Shown here piece by piece: positions 25,125 through 34,391 of a stretch of DNA of 64,000 bases (position 1 is its first letter; each line of letters begins with the position of its first letter). The stretch is taken from contig NZ_JOIR01000010.1 of NCBI RefSeq assembly GCF_000720115.1, forward strand, positions 124,001-188,000. Reading direction: 5' to 3'. Made by a program: the position numbers and the translations under genes. Source of the DNA: Streptomyces sp. NRRL F-2580. GTDB lineage: Bacteria > Actinomycetota > Actinomycetes > Streptomycetales > Streptomycetaceae. The notes beneath the pieces were generated by a model that did not search any database, was not told the origin of the DNA, and saw only the letters and a list, made by a program, of their open reading frames with translations.

Positions 25125-26576
25125 GTGAACACGCAGGACACGGACACCAAGCTCCGGGGGCCCGCCATATGGGCCCTCATCCTCACCGGCACGGCCAGCT
25201 TCATGGCCGCGCTCGACAACCTGGTCGTCACCACCGCCCTCCCCGCCATCCGCGAGGACCTCGGCGGCCGGCTGGAGGACCTGGAGTGGACGGTGAACGC
25301 GTACACGCTCACCTTCGCCGTCCTCCTGATGTTCGGCGCCGCCCTCGGCGACCGCTTCGGCCGCCGCCGGCTCTTCATCGCCGGTCTCGCGGTCTTCACC
25401 GGCGCCTCCGCCGCTGCCGCGCTCTCGCCCGGCATCGACGCGCTCATCGCCGCCCGCGCCGTCCAGGGCGTCGGCGCCGCGGTCATGATGCCGCTCACCC
25501 TCACGCTGCTCACCGCGGCCGTACCGGCCGCCCGGCGCGGCATGGCCCTCGGGATCTACGGAGCCGTCACCGGCCTCGCCGTCGCCAGCGGGCCCCTGAT
25601 CGGCGGCAGCCTCACCGAGCACATCTCCTGGCAGTGGATCTTCTGGCTGAACGTCCCGATCGGGCTGGCGCTGATACCGCTCGCCCGCCTGCGGCTCGCC
25701 GAGTCCACCGCCCCCGGCGCCCGGCTCGACATCCCCGGCACCCTGCTCATCAGCGGTGGCCTCTTCGGCATCGTCTACGCCCTGGTCAACGCCAACTCCG
25801 AGGGCTGGACCAGTGCCCCCGTCCTCACCGGCCTGATCGTCGGCGCCGCGCTCGTCGGCGGCTTCATCCACCACGGCTTCAACAACGCCAACCCGATGCT
25901 CCCCATGCGGCTCTTCCAGAACCGCGGCTTCCTCGGGATCAACATCGCCAGCCTGCTGATGTTCCTGGGCATGTTCGGCTCGATCTTCCTGCTCAGCCAG
26001 TTCCTCCAGGGCGTCGCCGGCTACTCGCCCACCGAAGCCGGCCTGCGCATGCTCCCCTGGACCGGCATGCCGATGATCGTCGCCCCGCTGGCCGGCATCC
26101 TCTCCGACCGCATCGGCGGCCGCCCCGTCGTCGCCGCCGGGCTCGCCTTCCAGGCCCTCGGCCTCGGCTGGTTCGCGGCGGTCCTGAGCACGGACGTCTC
26201 GTACGCCGCCCAGCTGCCGCCGCTGATCCTCAGCGGGATCGGCATGGCCCTCTACTTCGCCCCCTCCGCCAACGTCCTGATGTCCACCGTGGCCCCCGCC
26301 GACCAGGGCAAGGCCTCCGGCACCAACAGCGCCCTGCGCGAGGTCGGCGGAGCCCTCGGTGTCGCGGTCCTGGCCTCGGTCTTCTCCGCCCAGGGCGGCT
26401 ACGAATCCCCGCAGGCCTTCACCGACGGCACCGTCCCCGCCCTGTGGATCGGCGCCGGCGCCGTCGCCCTGGCCGCCGCCTTCGCCCTGCTCCTGCCGCG
26501 CCGGCCGAAGCCCTCCGCGGTCCCCGCCGCCGTCGACGAGGTCGCACCCCTCCAGAAGGTGCCCGCCGCCGGCTGA
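25125..26576 (+). CDS. DHA2-family MFS drug efflux transporter
   Basis: A 483-residue transporter with about fourteen hydrophobic helices. MFS motif A is present (GDRFGRRRLF), as is motif C-like GAVTGLAVASGPLIGGSL with the WQWIFWLNVPIG segment typical of QacA/EmrB pumps; the first helix has the conserved D (FMAALDNLVVTTALPAI). It should export drugs by proton antiport. GTG start with GGGGG site. The shared TetR operator makes a self-contained inducible efflux unit. Confidence 0.9.
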   Translation: MNTQDTDTKLRGPAIWALILTGTASFMAALDNLVVTTALPAIREDLGGRLEDLEWTVNAYTLTFAVLLMFGAALGDRFGRRRLFIAGLAVFTGASAAAALSPGIDALIAARAVQGVGAAVMMPLTLTLLTAAVPAARRGMALGIYGAVTGLAVASGPLIGGSLTEHISWQWIFWLNVPIGLALIPLARLRLAESTAPGARLDIPGTLLISGGLFGIVYALVNANSEGWTSAPVLTGLIVGAALVGGFIHHGFNNANPMLPMRLFQNRGFLGINIASLLMFLGMFGSIFLLSQFLQGVAGYSPTEAGLRMLPWTGMPMIVAPLAGILSDRIGGRPVVAAGLAFQALGLGWFAAVLSTDVSYAAQLPPLILSGIGMALYFAPSANVLMSTVAPADQGKASGTNSALREVGGALGVAVLASVFSAQGGYESPQAFTDGTVPALWIGAGAVALAAAFALLLPRRPKPSAVPAAVDEVAPLQKVPAAG

Positions 26577-26687
26577 CCGCGCCCGACCCCGCTCGCCGGC
26601 CGGGGCCCGTGCGGGAGGAGGCCGGGAGAACCGCAGCACCGCCCGCGCACGAAGATCCGTACGCATCATCGCGAAGGAGCGCCCGCC

Positions 26688-27086
26688 ATGCCCGACATCC
26701 CCTGGTCCACCCCCACCCAGGCGGCCCCCGACGCCGAGGTCTACGTCATGGCCTCCCGCTTCGAGACCGCCACCCTCGCCGGCGCCGTCAGGTTCTTCCT
26801 CAAGGCCCCCGGCATCGTCCTGCAGATCCGCAAGGCTCCCGGCGCCCACGGGGTCGCCCTGCGGGCCCGGGTCCTGCGGCGCACCTTCCTGACCCTCTCC
26901 GCCTGGGAGGACCGGGACGCGCTCTACCGGTTCGCGGGGAGCGAGCCGCACCGGTCCAGCTCCCGCGCGGCCGCCGCGTTCATGAAGGAATCGGCCTTCA
27001 CCTTCTGGACCGTGCGCGCCGACGAGCTGCCCATCGGCTGGCAGGAGGCCGAGCGCCGGCTGGCCGAACAGAAGGCCGCCTCGTGA
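26688..27086 (+). CDS. Small alpha-beta barrel protein (DUF3291/ABM-like)
   Basis: A 132-residue soluble protein. VYVMASRFETATL, a middle segment and RTFLTLSAWEDRDALYRFAGSEPHR follow the pattern of dimeric alpha-beta barrel proteins related to DUF3291 and antibiotic-biosynthesis monooxygenases. No function can be assigned. An AAGGAG site precedes the ATG. It lies 111 bases after the MFS gene on the same strand and may be co-expressed. Confidence 0.75.
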   Translation: MPDIPWSTPTQAAPDAEVYVMASRFETATLAGAVRFFLKAPGIVLQIRKAPGAHGVALRARVLRRTFLTLSAWEDRDALYRFAGSEPHRSSSRAAAAFMKESAFTFWTVRADELPIGWQEAERRLAEQKAAS

Positions 27087-27129
27087 GTCACGGTCCGTGG
27101 CCCCGCAGGGATGCGAGGGACACGGACCG

Positions 27130-27135
27130 TACTCT
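27130..27135 (+). promoter_or_regulatory. Probable -10 element of murB (leaderless)
   Basis: TACTCT ends seven bases before the murB GTG. No ribosome site exists between, so transcription probably starts at the GTG itself. The -35 is not clear. Confidence 0.55.
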
Positions 27136-27142
27136 TGTCCAC

Positions 27143-28198
27143 GTGCAGGAACTCCACGACGCCCCCCTCGCCCCGCTGACCACCTTCCGTCTCGGTGGCC
27201 CCGCTGCCCGCCTGGTCACCGCGACCACCGACGCCGAGGTCGTCGCCGCCGTGCGCGCCGCGGACGAGAGCGGCACTCCGCTCCTGGTCATCGGTGGCGG
27301 CAGCAACCTGGTCATCGGTGACAAGGGCTTCGACGGCACCGCCCTGCGCATCGCGACCACCGGCTTCGTCCTGGACGGCACCACCCTGGAGCTCGCCGCC
27401 GGCGAGAACTGGAGCGACGCCGTCGCCCGCACCGTCGAGGCCGGCCTCGCCGGCATCGAGTGCCTCGCCGGAATCCCCGGCTCGGCCGGTGCCACGCCCA
27501 TCCAGAACGTCGGGGCGTACGGCCAGGAGGTCTGCGACACGATCACCGAGGTCGTCGCCTACGACCGCACCAGCGGCGAAACGGTCACCCTGAGCGCCGC
27601 CGAGTGCGCCTTCCGGTACCGCAACAGCACCTTCAAGGACCAGCCCGAGCGCTACGTCGTCCTGCGCGTGCGCTTCGCCCTGGAGGACGCGGGCGGTCTG
27701 TCCGCGCCGGTCAAGTACCCCGAGACCGCCCGCGCCCTCGGCGTCGAAGCCGGCGACCGCGTCCCGGCCGCCACCGCGCGCGAGACCGTGCTGCGCCTGC
27801 GCGCGGGGAAGGGCATGGTCCTCGACCCGGCCGACCACGACACCTGGTCGGCCGGCTCCTTCTTCCACAACCCGATCCTGACCGACGAGGCGTACGCCGC
27901 CTTCCTCGCCCGCGTCCAGGACCGCCTCGGCCCCGACACCGCCCCGCCCGCCTACCCCGCGGGCGACGGCCGTACGAAGACCAGCGCCGCCTGGCTGATC
28001 GACAAGGCCGGTTTCACCAAGGGCTACGGCACTGGCCCCGCGCGCATCTCCACCAAGCACACCCTCGCCCTCACCAACCGCGGCGAGGCCACCACCGAGG
28101 ACCTCCTCACCCTGGCCCGCGAGGTCGTCGCGGGCGTCCACGCGGCCTTCGGCGTCACCCTGGTCAACGAGCCGGTGACGGTCGGCGTCAGCATCTGA
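27143..28198 (+). CDS. murB: UDP-N-acetylenolpyruvoylglucosamine reductase
   Basis: A 351-residue flavoenzyme that reduces the enolpyruvyl group to lactyl, making UDP-MurNAc for peptidoglycan. FAD-binding motifs LVIGGGSNLVI and IPGSAGATPIQNVGAYGQE are present, and the catalytic Ser sits in SAGSFFHNP. The C-terminal motif KTSAAWLIDKAGFTKG and a closing Glu (VNEPVTV) are typical of type I MurB. The GTG start is preceded by a -10-like box and no ribosome site. Confidence 0.95.
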   Translation: MQELHDAPLAPLTTFRLGGPAARLVTATTDAEVVAAVRAADESGTPLLVIGGGSNLVIGDKGFDGTALRIATTGFVLDGTTLELAAGENWSDAVARTVEAGLAGIECLAGIPGSAGATPIQNVGAYGQEVCDTITEVVAYDRTSGETVTLSAAECAFRYRNSTFKDQPERYVVLRVRFALEDAGGLSAPVKYPETARALGVEAGDRVPAATARETVLRLRAGKGMVLDPADHDTWSAGSFFHNPILTDEAYAAFLARVQDRLGPDTAPPAYPAGDGRTKTSAAWLIDKAGFTKGYGTGPARISTKHTLALTNRGEATTEDLLTLAREVVAGVHAAFGVTLVNEPVTVGVSI

Positions 28199-28214
28199 GG
28201 AGCCCCGGCCGCCC

Positions 28215-28631
28215 ATGCTCTGTCCCCTGCACGGGGCCGGTACGGACCCCACCCGTCTCGTGGGGCGCACGCTCAGCAGAGTCGTCGCGTCCTGGCACAT
28301 CAGCGACGGCGAACGCTCCGAGGCGCCCCTCGACGTCTGGCTGATCGACAGCGTCGGCGACACGATCCGGATCACCACCGGGTCCGACCAGTGCCTAATC
28401 GTCGAGTCCGCCCCGCCCCACGAGCCGTACGACATGGGGGAGTGGGGCCGCATCGAGGTCGGCGAGGACCTCGGCGACCACCCCTTCCTGCGCCACCTCG
28501 GCGAGACCGTCGCCTCGGTCGCCGAGTTCGCGCTGCCCGAGCAGGGCCGCACCCACCTGGAGATCGGCTTCCAGGACGGGCGCCGGGTGCGGGCCGACTG
28601 CTACGAGGGGGACCTGCGGCTCACCCGGTGA
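28215..28631 (+). CDS. Hypothetical protein downstream of murB
   Basis: A 138-residue soluble protein with no family I recognise. It is acidic, with SDGERSEAPLDVWLIDSVGDTIRITTGSD and TVASVAEFALPEQGRTHLEIGFQDGRRVRADCYEGDL suggesting beta-rich structure. It starts 16 bases after murB, so probably the same transcript. The 3' end overlaps the convergent adenosine deaminase gene by 11 bases. Confidence 0.75.
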   Translation: MLCPLHGAGTDPTRLVGRTLSRVVASWHISDGERSEAPLDVWLIDSVGDTIRITTGSDQCLIVESAPPHEPYDMGEWGRIEVGEDLGDHPFLRHLGETVASVAEFALPEQGRTHLEIGFQDGRRVRADCYEGDLRLTR

Positions 28632-29640
28632 GCCAGTGGTCGATCCCGGCCAGCAGCTTCTCCTGTACGTCGGCGGGCGCGGCCGAGCCGCGGACGGACT
28701 GCCGGGCCAGCTCGGCGAGCTCCGGGTCCGTGAAACCGTGGTGGCGGCGGGCGATCTCGTACTGGGCCGCGAGCCGGGACCCGAACAGCAGCGGGTCGTC
28801 CGCGCCCAGCGCCATCGGCACCCCGGCCTCGAAGAGGGTGCGCAGCGGGACGTCCTCGGGGCGCTCGTACACCCCGAGGGCGACGTTGGAGGCCGGGCAG
28901 ACCTCGCAGGTGATCTGGCGGTCGGCGAGCCGCTTCAGCAGCCGGGGATCCTCCGCGGCCCGTACGCCGTGCCCGATGCGGGCGGCGAGCAGATCGTCGA
29001 GGCAGTCGCGGACCGAGGCCGGGCCGGTGAGCTCGCCGCCGTGCGGGGCGGCGAGGAGGCCGCCCTCGCGGGCGATGGCGAAGGCCCGGTCGAAGTCACG
29101 GGCCATGCCGCGGCGCTCGTCGTTGGAGAGCCCGAAGCCGACGACCCCGCGGTCGGCGTACCGGACAGCGAGGCGGGCCAGGGTACGGGCGTCGAGGGGG
29201 TGCTTCATGCGGTTCGCGGCGATGAGGACCCGCATGCCGAGGCCGGTCTCGCGGGAGGCCGCGTCGACGGCGTCGAGGATGATCTCGACGGCCGGGATCA
29301 TGCCGCCGAGCAGGGGGGCGTAGGAGGTGGGATCCACCTGGATCTCCAGCCAGCCGCTGCCGTCCCGTACGTCCTCCTCCGCGGCCTCGCGCACGAGGCG
29401 GCGGATGTCGTCGGGCTCGCGGAGGCAGGAGCGGGCGGCGTCGTAGAGCCGCTGGAAGCGGAACCAGCCGCGCTCGTCGGTGGCGCGGAGCTTCGGGGGC
29501 TCGCCGGCGGTGAGCGCGTCCGGGAGGCGCACGCCGTACTTGTCGGCGAGCTCCAGGAGGGTCGATGGTCGCATCGACCCGGTGAAGTGCAGGTGGAGGT
29601 GGGCTTTCGGCAGAAGCGTGAGATCGCGTGCGTGCTCCAT
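28621..29640 (-). CDS. Adenosine deaminase
   Basis: A 339-residue zinc deaminase of the adenosine/AMP deaminase family. HLHFTGS (metal HxH), HGGELTGP, ARIGHGVR and GADDPLLFG occur in the expected order. Compared with classical enzymes (HLDGS, HAGE, SLDDP) the motifs are slightly different but keep the His, Glu and Asp ligands, a variant seen in an actinobacterial subgroup. It should convert adenosine to inosine, though related clades use other substrates. It is convergent with the preceding hypothetical gene. Confidence 0.87.
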   Translation of the reverse strand: MEHARDLTLLPKAHLHLHFTGSMRPSTLLELADKYGVRLPDALTAGEPPKLRATDERGWFRFQRLYDAARSCLREPDDIRRLVREAAEEDVRDGSGWLEIQVDPTSYAPLLGGMIPAVEIILDAVDAASRETGLGMRVLIAANRMKHPLDARTLARLAVRYADRGVVGFGLSNDERRGMARDFDRAFAIAREGGLLAAPHGGELTGPASVRDCLDDLLAARIGHGVRAAEDPRLLKRLADRQITCEVCPASNVALGVYERPEDVPLRTLFEAGVPMALGADDPLLFGSRLAAQYEIARRHHGFTDPELAELARQSVRGSAAPADVQEKLLAGIDHWLTG

Positions 29641-29749
29641 TGGTTGATCCTGCCGTACCGCTGCGCTTGGCGGGAGGGGGTTTTACCTTTTTTGGGGGCT
29701 TGCCCGAACGCGAGAGCGGGGCGTGTGTGTGGGGTGCCCGGCGCTGCCC

Positions 29750-29781
29750 GGCCCCGCGCCTCGATCGTCGGCGGGGCTGGA
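29750..29781 (+). repeat. Degenerate copy of the extragenic repeat
   Basis: ggccccgcgcctcgatcgtc followed by ggcggggctgga resembles the 48 kb repeat units, with CTCGATCGTC replacing CTCAAACGCC. It lies in the gap between adenosine deaminase and aminotransferase genes. Confidence 0.6.
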
Positions 29782-29805
29782 GAGTGCGGCCGGCGCCGTG
29801 AACGG

Positions 29806-29843
29806 CCGAGCGGCGCCGCCCCCGTCGGGGTGGCGCCGCTCGG
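29806..29843 (-). terminator. Terminator of the aminotransferase gene
   Basis: CCGAGCGGCGCC (29806-29817) pairs perfectly with GGCGCCGCTCGG (29832-29843), with CCCC/GGGG inside. It is 20 bases past the stop on the minus strand. Confidence 0.8.
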
Positions 29844-29862
29844 ACCTTTGCTGCGGGCCGCT

Positions 29863-31089
29863 CTAGGCCTTGGCCTCCGCCAGGAGCTTCTGGATGCGGG
29901 AGACGCCCTCGACCAGGTCCTCGTCGCCCAGTGCGTAGGACAGGCGCAGGTAGCCCGGGGTGCCGAAGGCCTCGCCGGGGACGACCGCGACCTCGACCTC
30001 GTCGAGGATCAGGGCGGCGAGCTCGACGGAGCTCTGCGGGCGCTTGCCGCGGATCTCCTTGCCGAGGAGCGCCTTGACCGAGGGGTACACGTAGAACGCG
30101 CCCTCGGGGGTCGGGCAGACCACGCCCTCGATCTCGTTCAGCATCCGCACGATCGTCTGGCGGCGGCGGTCGAACGCGGTGCGCATCTCGTGCACGGCGT
30201 CCAGGTTGCCGGAGACGGCGGCCAGCGCCGCGACCTGGGCCACGTTGGAGACGTTGGAGGTGGCGTGCGACTGCAGGTTCGTCGCGGCCTTGACCACGTC
30301 CTTCGGGCCGACGATCCAGCCCACGCGCCAGCCGGTCATCGCGTACGTCTTGGCGACGCCGTTGACGACGATGCACTTGTCGGCCAGCTCGGGGACGATC
30401 GCCGGGAGGGAGACGAACTTCGCGTCGCCGTAGACGAGGTGCTCGTAGATCTCGTCGGTGAGGACCCACAGGCCCTTCTCGGCGGCCCAGCGGCCGATCG
30501 CCTCGGCGTCGGCCTCGGAGTAGACGGCGCCGGTCGGGTTGGACGGGGAGACGAAGAGGACGACCTTGGTGCGCTCGGTGCGGGCCGCTTCGAGCTGCTC
30601 GACGGAGACGCGGTAGCCGGTGGTCTCGTCGGCGACGACCTCGACCGGCACACCGCCGGCGAGACGGATGGACTCCGGGTAGGTGGTCCAGTACGGAGCC
30701 GGGACGATGACCTCGTCACCCGGGTCCAGGATGGCAGCGAAGGCCTCGTAGATCGCCTGCTTGCCGCCGTTGGTCACCAGGACCTGCGACGCGTCGACCT
30801 CGTAGCCGGAGTCGCGGAGCGTCTTGGCGGCGATCGCGGCCTTCAGCTCGGGCAGGCCGCCGGCCGGCGTGTAGCGGTGGTACTTCGGGTTGCGGCAGGC
30901 CTTGACCGCGGCCTCGACGATGTAGTCCGGGGTCGGGAAGTCGGGCTCGCCGGCACCGAAGCCGATCACCGGGCGCCCGGCGGCCTTGAGGGCCTTGGCC
31001 TTGGCGTCGACGGCGAGGGTGGCGGACTCGGAAATGGCGCCGATACGGGCGGACACCCGGCGCTCGGAGGAAGGCGTTGCAGAGGTCAT
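29863..31089 (-). CDS. aspC: Pyridoxal-phosphate aspartate aminotransferase
   Basis: A 408-residue class I aminotransferase. [46 protein letters not shown], the PLP lysine in [16 protein letters not shown] and the Arg in GYLRLSYAL are all present. It exchanges amino groups between aspartate and 2-oxoglutarate. The start MTSATPSS was chosen; an in-frame extension of 17 codons is unlikely. No ribosome site is seen, so the mRNA may be leaderless. Confidence 0.92.
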   Translation of the reverse strand: MTSATPSSERRVSARIGAISESATLAVDAKAKALKAAGRPVIGFGAGEPDFPTPDYIVEAAVKACRNPKYHRYTPAGGLPELKAAIAAKTLRDSGYEVDASQVLVTNGGKQAIYEAFAAILDPGDEVIVPAPYWTTYPESIRLAGGVPVEVVADETTGYRVSVEQLEAARTERTKVVLFVSPSNPTGAVYSEADAEAIGRWAAEKGLWVLTDEIYEHLVYGDAKFVSLPAIVPELADKCIVVNGVAKTYAMTGWRVGWIVGPKDVVKAATNLQSHATSNVSNVAQVAALAAVSGNLDAVHEMRTAFDRRRQTIVRMLNEIEGVVCPTPEGAFYVYPSVKALLGKEIRGKRPQSSVELAALILDEVEVAVVPGEAFGTPGYLRLSYALGDEDLVEGVSRIQKLLAEAKA

Positions 31090-31337
31090 GCGAGCAATCG
31101 TCCCAGACGGCAAAGAAGCGCCGCACACCGTTTCAGTCATCGGACCGGACCCGCACGGGACATGGGACGGACACTCACGGACACCCCGCCGGACGGCGAC
31201 CGGAGCATGTCAGCCCGGGTGCTGTTCGACGTCAGGGCCCAGTTCACGTACACTCACCTGTCGTTGGACCTCGCCAGTCGCTGCAAAGCGTGAGCACTCC
31301 GTGCACTCGCCCGGATGCGGTAGGTTGGGGGACGCAA

Positions 31338-31410
31338 AGGGTCGTAGCTCAATTGGTAGAGCACTGGTCTCCAAAACCAGCGGTTGGGGGTTCGAGTCCC
31401 TCCGGCCCTG
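31338..31410 (+). tRNA. tRNA-Trp (anticodon CCA)
   Basis: A 73-base cloverleaf. The acceptor AGGGTCG pairs with CGGCCCT (one G-U), discriminator G. The anticodon stem CTGGT/ACCAG carries loop CTCCAAA with CCA, and the T arm is TTGGGGGTTCGAGTCCCTCC-like. It precedes secE as in most actinobacteria. Confidence 0.95.
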
Positions 31411-31516
31411 CTCCACACTCCTTCTCGGATGTGTGTGCGCAGGTACGTACTTAGATGCAACGCCGTGCGGCGCAACCGGGCGCGGTACGGCCACGACCCG
31501 GATTCAGGTGAGAGAC

Positions 31517-31798
31517 GTGACGGACGCCCTGGGCTCCATCGACATGCCTGACGCCGAGGACGAGACGCGCGAGAAGAAGGCCCGCAAGGGCGGCAAGCGC
31601 GGCAAGAAGGGCCCTCTGGGCCGGCTCGCGCTTTTCTACCGCCAGATCGTCGCGGAACTCCGCAAGGTTGTCTGGCCCACTCGCAACCAGCTCACGACGT
31701 ACACCTCCGTGGTGATTGTCTTCGTCGTCATCATGATCGGTCTGGTGACCGTGATTGACTATGGGTTCCAGGAAGCCATCAAGTTCGTCTTCGGCTGA
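31517..31798 (+). CDS. secE: Preprotein translocase subunit SecE
   Basis: A 93-residue membrane protein of the SecYEG channel. A basic N-terminal region (KKARKGGKRGKKG) leads to the conserved VAELRKVVWPTRNQL and one transmembrane helix (YTSVVIVFVVIMIGLVTVIDYGF). The GTG with AGGTGA upstream is preferred over longer frames. It starts the secE-nusG transcript behind tRNA-Trp. Confidence 0.93.
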   Translation: MTDALGSIDMPDAEDETREKKARKGGKRGKKGPLGRLALFYRQIVAELRKVVWPTRNQLTTYTSVVIVFVVIMIGLVTVIDYGFQEAIKFVFG

Positions 31799-31882
31799 TC
31801 CCCGCGGAGGGCGGCGCCTTGATGGGTGCCGCCCGTTTTCGCATGTTCCACCACCTTTTGTATCCAGGAAGAAGCAGCCACC

Positions 31883-32797
31883 GTGTCTGACCCGAACCTG
31901 AACGCGAGCCACGACTCCGTCGAGTCCGTCGAGGACGAGCTCGACATCGTCGAGGCGGCAGACGCTGTGGACCCCGATGAGGCCGAGCACGCCGACGCCA
32001 AGGCGGGTGTCGCCGCCGAAGAGGCCGCGCTGCACGTCGAGGGCGAGATCGAGGACGACGCCGAGATCGAGGACGACGCCGAGGTCGAAGAGGCCGCCGA
32101 CGAGGTCGAAGAGGACGTCGAGGCCGAGGCCGGCGACGAGGAGGCCGAAGAGGCCGCCCCGGTCGAGCCCGCCGAGCCCGTGGACCCCGTCCAGGCCCTG
32201 CGCGACGAGCTTCGCCTGCTTCCCGGCGAGTGGTACGTGATCCACACCTACGCCGGCTACGAGAAGCGCGTGAAGGCCAACCTGGAGCAGCGCGCCGTCT
32301 CGCTGAACGTCGAGGAGTTCATCTACCAGGCCGAGGTGCCCGAGGAAGAGATCGTCCAGATCAAGAACGGCGAGCGCAAGAACGTCCGGCAGAACAAGCT
32401 GCCCGGTTACGTTCTCGTCCGCATGGATCTGACGAACGAGTCCTGGGGCGTCGTGCGCAACACGCCTGGCGTCACCGGCTTCGTCGGCAACGCGTACGAC
32501 CCGTACCCGCTGACCCTGGACGAGATCGTCAAGATGCTCGCGCCGGAGGCCAAGGAGAAGGCCGACAAGGCCGCCGCGGAGGCCGCCGGTCTGCCGGCGC
32601 CCGCCGTCAAGCGCACCATCGAGGTCCTGGACTTCGAGGTCGGCGACTCGGTCACCGTCACCGACGGCCCGTTCGCGACGCTGCAGGCGACGATCAACGA
32701 GATCAACCCCGACTCGAAGAAGGTCAAGGGCCTCGTCGAGATCTTCGGTCGCGAGACCCCGGTCGAGCTCAGCTTCGACCAGATCCAGAAGAACTGA
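31883..32797 (+). CDS. nusG: Transcription factor NusG with long acidic N-terminus
   Basis: A 304-residue elongation factor. The NGN domain begins near residue 115 ([23 protein letters not shown]) and includes [29 protein letters not shown]; the KOW domain is near the C-terminus ([24 protein letters not shown]). The first ~110 residues are an Ala/Glu/Asp-rich acidic extension, absent from E. coli NusG (181 residues) but common in high-GC actinobacteria. It binds RNA polymerase, and Rho or NusE. Confidence 0.94.
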   Translation: MSDPNLNASHDSVESVEDELDIVEAADAVDPDEAEHADAKAGVAAEEAALHVEGEIEDDAEIEDDAEVEEAADEVEEDVEAEAGDEEAEEAAPVEPAEPVDPVQALRDELRLLPGEWYVIHTYAGYEKRVKANLEQRAVSLNVEEFIYQAEVPEEEIVQIKNGERKNVRQNKLPGYVLVRMDLTNESWGVVRNTPGVTGFVGNAYDPYPLTLDEIVKMLAPEAKEKADKAAAEAAGLPAPAVKRTIEVLDFEVGDSVTVTDGPFATLQATINEINPDSKKVKGLVEIFGRETPVELSFDQIQKN

Positions 32798-32820
32798 TCT
32801 TCTGAGACAACGCTTCCGGA

Positions 32821-32856
32821 CAGGTCAGATCGCCCCGTAAAGGGCGGTCTGACCTG
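32821..32856 (+). terminator. Hairpin between nusG and rplK
   Basis: CAGGTCAGATCGCCC (32821-32835) pairs with GGGCGGTCTGACCTG (32842-32856), one G-U pair, followed by ctcggtttt. It has both stem and U-tract, so it is a good terminator or attenuator. Confidence 0.85.
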
Positions 32857-32961
32857 CTCGGTTTTCAGCCCCGCACCGATACCCGTTATCGTGGTGCGGT
32901 ATGCCTCCATCCGGATGACCGGTTGGCGGCGAAAAACTCTCACTAGGACCCGGAGAGAGCA

Positions 32962-33396
32962 ATGCCTCCCAAGAAGAAGAAGATCACGGGGCTCATCAAG
33001 CTCCAGATCAAGGCCGGTGCGGCCAACCCGGCTCCGCCGGTCGGCCCCGCGCTCGGTCAGCACGGCGTCAACATCATGGAGTTCTGCAAGGCCTACAACG
33101 CCGCGACCGAGTCGCAGCGTGGCATGGTCGTGCCGGTGGAGATCACGGTCTACGACGACCGCTCCTTCACCTTCATCACCAAGACTCCGCCGGCCGCGCG
33201 CCTCATCCTGAAGCACGCGGGCGTGGAGAAGGGCTCCGGCGAGCCCCACAAGACCAAGGTCGCCAAGCTCACGGCCGCCCAGGTCAAGGAGATCGCCGAG
33301 CTGAAGATGCCCGACCTGAACGCCAACGACATCGACGCCGCCGTGAAGATCATTTCCGGCACCGCGCGCTCGATGGGCATCACCGTCGAAGGCTGA
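32962..33396 (+). CDS. rplK: 50S ribosomal protein L11
   Basis: A 144-residue protein of the GTPase-associated centre. [31 protein letters not shown] is the conserved N-terminal domain, with the Pro residues contacted by thiopeptides; the C-terminal domain binds 23S rRNA. It is also needed for RelA activation and ppGpp synthesis. It follows a terminator-like hairpin and precedes rplA. Confidence 0.97.
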   Translation: MPPKKKKITGLIKLQIKAGAANPAPPVGPALGQHGVNIMEFCKAYNAATESQRGMVVPVEITVYDDRSFTFITKTPPAARLILKHAGVEKGSGEPHKTKVAKLTAAQVKEIAELKMPDLNANDIDAAVKIISGTARSMGITVEG

Positions 33397-33425
33397 TCCA
33401 GCCCCCTCCAGCACCACCAGTGGTA

Positions 33426-33442
33426 GGACCAAGCGCTGGTCC
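33426..33442 (+). other. Hairpin in rplK-rplA gap
   Basis: GGACCA (33426-33431) pairs with TGGTCC (33437-33442), with more weak pairing upstream (ACCAC..GTGGT-like, 33412-33423). It is 43 bases before rplA. A role as binding site for L1 autoregulation is possible but untested. Confidence 0.45.
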
Positions 33443-33484
33443 GCACCACGACTCCACGCCTGAAGAAAACAAACAGGAGCAGAA

Positions 33485-34213
33485 GTGAAGCGCAGCAAGA
33501 CTCTCCGCGCTGCGGACGCCAAGGTCGACCGGGAGAAGCTGTACGCCCCGCTCGAGGCCGTCCGTCTCGCCAAGGAGACCTCCGCGACCAAGTTCGACAG
33601 CACCGTCGAGGTCGCCTTCCGCCTGGGTGTCGACCCGCGCAAGGCCGACCAGATGGTGCGTGGCACCGTGAACCTCCCGCACGGCACCGGCAAGACCGCC
33701 CGGGTCCTGGTCTTCGCGACCGGTGACCGTGCTGCGGCCGCGGAAGCCGCCGGCGCCGACATTGTCGGCGACGACGAGCTGATCAACGAGATCGCCAAGG
33801 GCAACCGCCTGAACGAGTTCGACGCCGTTGTGGCCACCCCGGACCTCATGGGCAAGGTCGGCCGCCTCGGCCGCGTGCTCGGTCCCCGTGGCCTCATGCC
33901 GAACCCGAAGACCGGCACCGTCACGATGGACGTCGCGAAGGCCGTCACCGAGATCAAGGGTGGCAAGATCGAGTTCCGCGTCGACAAGCACTCGAACCTG
34001 CACTTCATCATCGGCAAGGTCTCCTTCTCCGATGAGCAGCTGGTCGAGAACTACGGCGCGGCCCTCGACGAGATCCTTCGTCTGAAGCCGTCCGCCGCGA
34101 AGGGCCGCTACATCAAGAAGGCCGCCCTGAGCACCACGATGGGTCCCGGCATCCAGCTGGACTCGAACCGCACCCGGAACCTCCTCGTCGAGGAAGACCC
34201 GGCTGCTGTCTGA
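33485..34213 (+). CDS. rplA: 50S ribosomal protein L1
   Basis: A 242-residue protein forming the L1 stalk, which moves deacylated tRNA out of the E site. [20 protein letters not shown] and [18 protein letters not shown] are the conserved motifs. GTG start with an AGGAG site. In other bacteria L1 represses its own operon. Confidence 0.97.
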   Translation: MKRSKTLRAADAKVDREKLYAPLEAVRLAKETSATKFDSTVEVAFRLGVDPRKADQMVRGTVNLPHGTGKTARVLVFATGDRAAAAEAAGADIVGDDELINEIAKGNRLNEFDAVVATPDLMGKVGRLGRVLGPRGLMPNPKTGTVTMDVAKAVTEIKGGKIEFRVDKHSNLHFIIGKVSFSDEQLVENYGAALDEILRLKPSAAKGRYIKKAALSTTMGPGIQLDSNRTRNLLVEEDPAAV

Positions 34214-34237
34214 GCCTGACGGCTCGCTGAGTGGCTG

Positions 34238-34280
34238 AACGGGCCCCTCGCCCCCTTCACAGGGTGGCGAGGGGCCCGTT
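34238..34280 (+). terminator. Terminator of rplKA
   Basis: AACGGGCCCCTCGCC (34238-34252) pairs perfectly with GGCGAGGGGCCCGTT (34266-34280), followed by tccgtgtttc. Confidence 0.85.
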
Positions 34281-34391
34281 TCCGTGTTTCGGGCCACATG
34301 TCCCCCGATACAGGCGTAATGGGGGCGAGATCCGGCCGAGGGGGCACGTAGGGCCGCCCTGAATTCGACGCACGATCATGGGGGAGAACAC

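Noticed and set aside
25089..26951. 620-codon minus frame opposite the MFS gene
   Set aside because: Antisense shadow; the MFS protein on the plus strand is clear.
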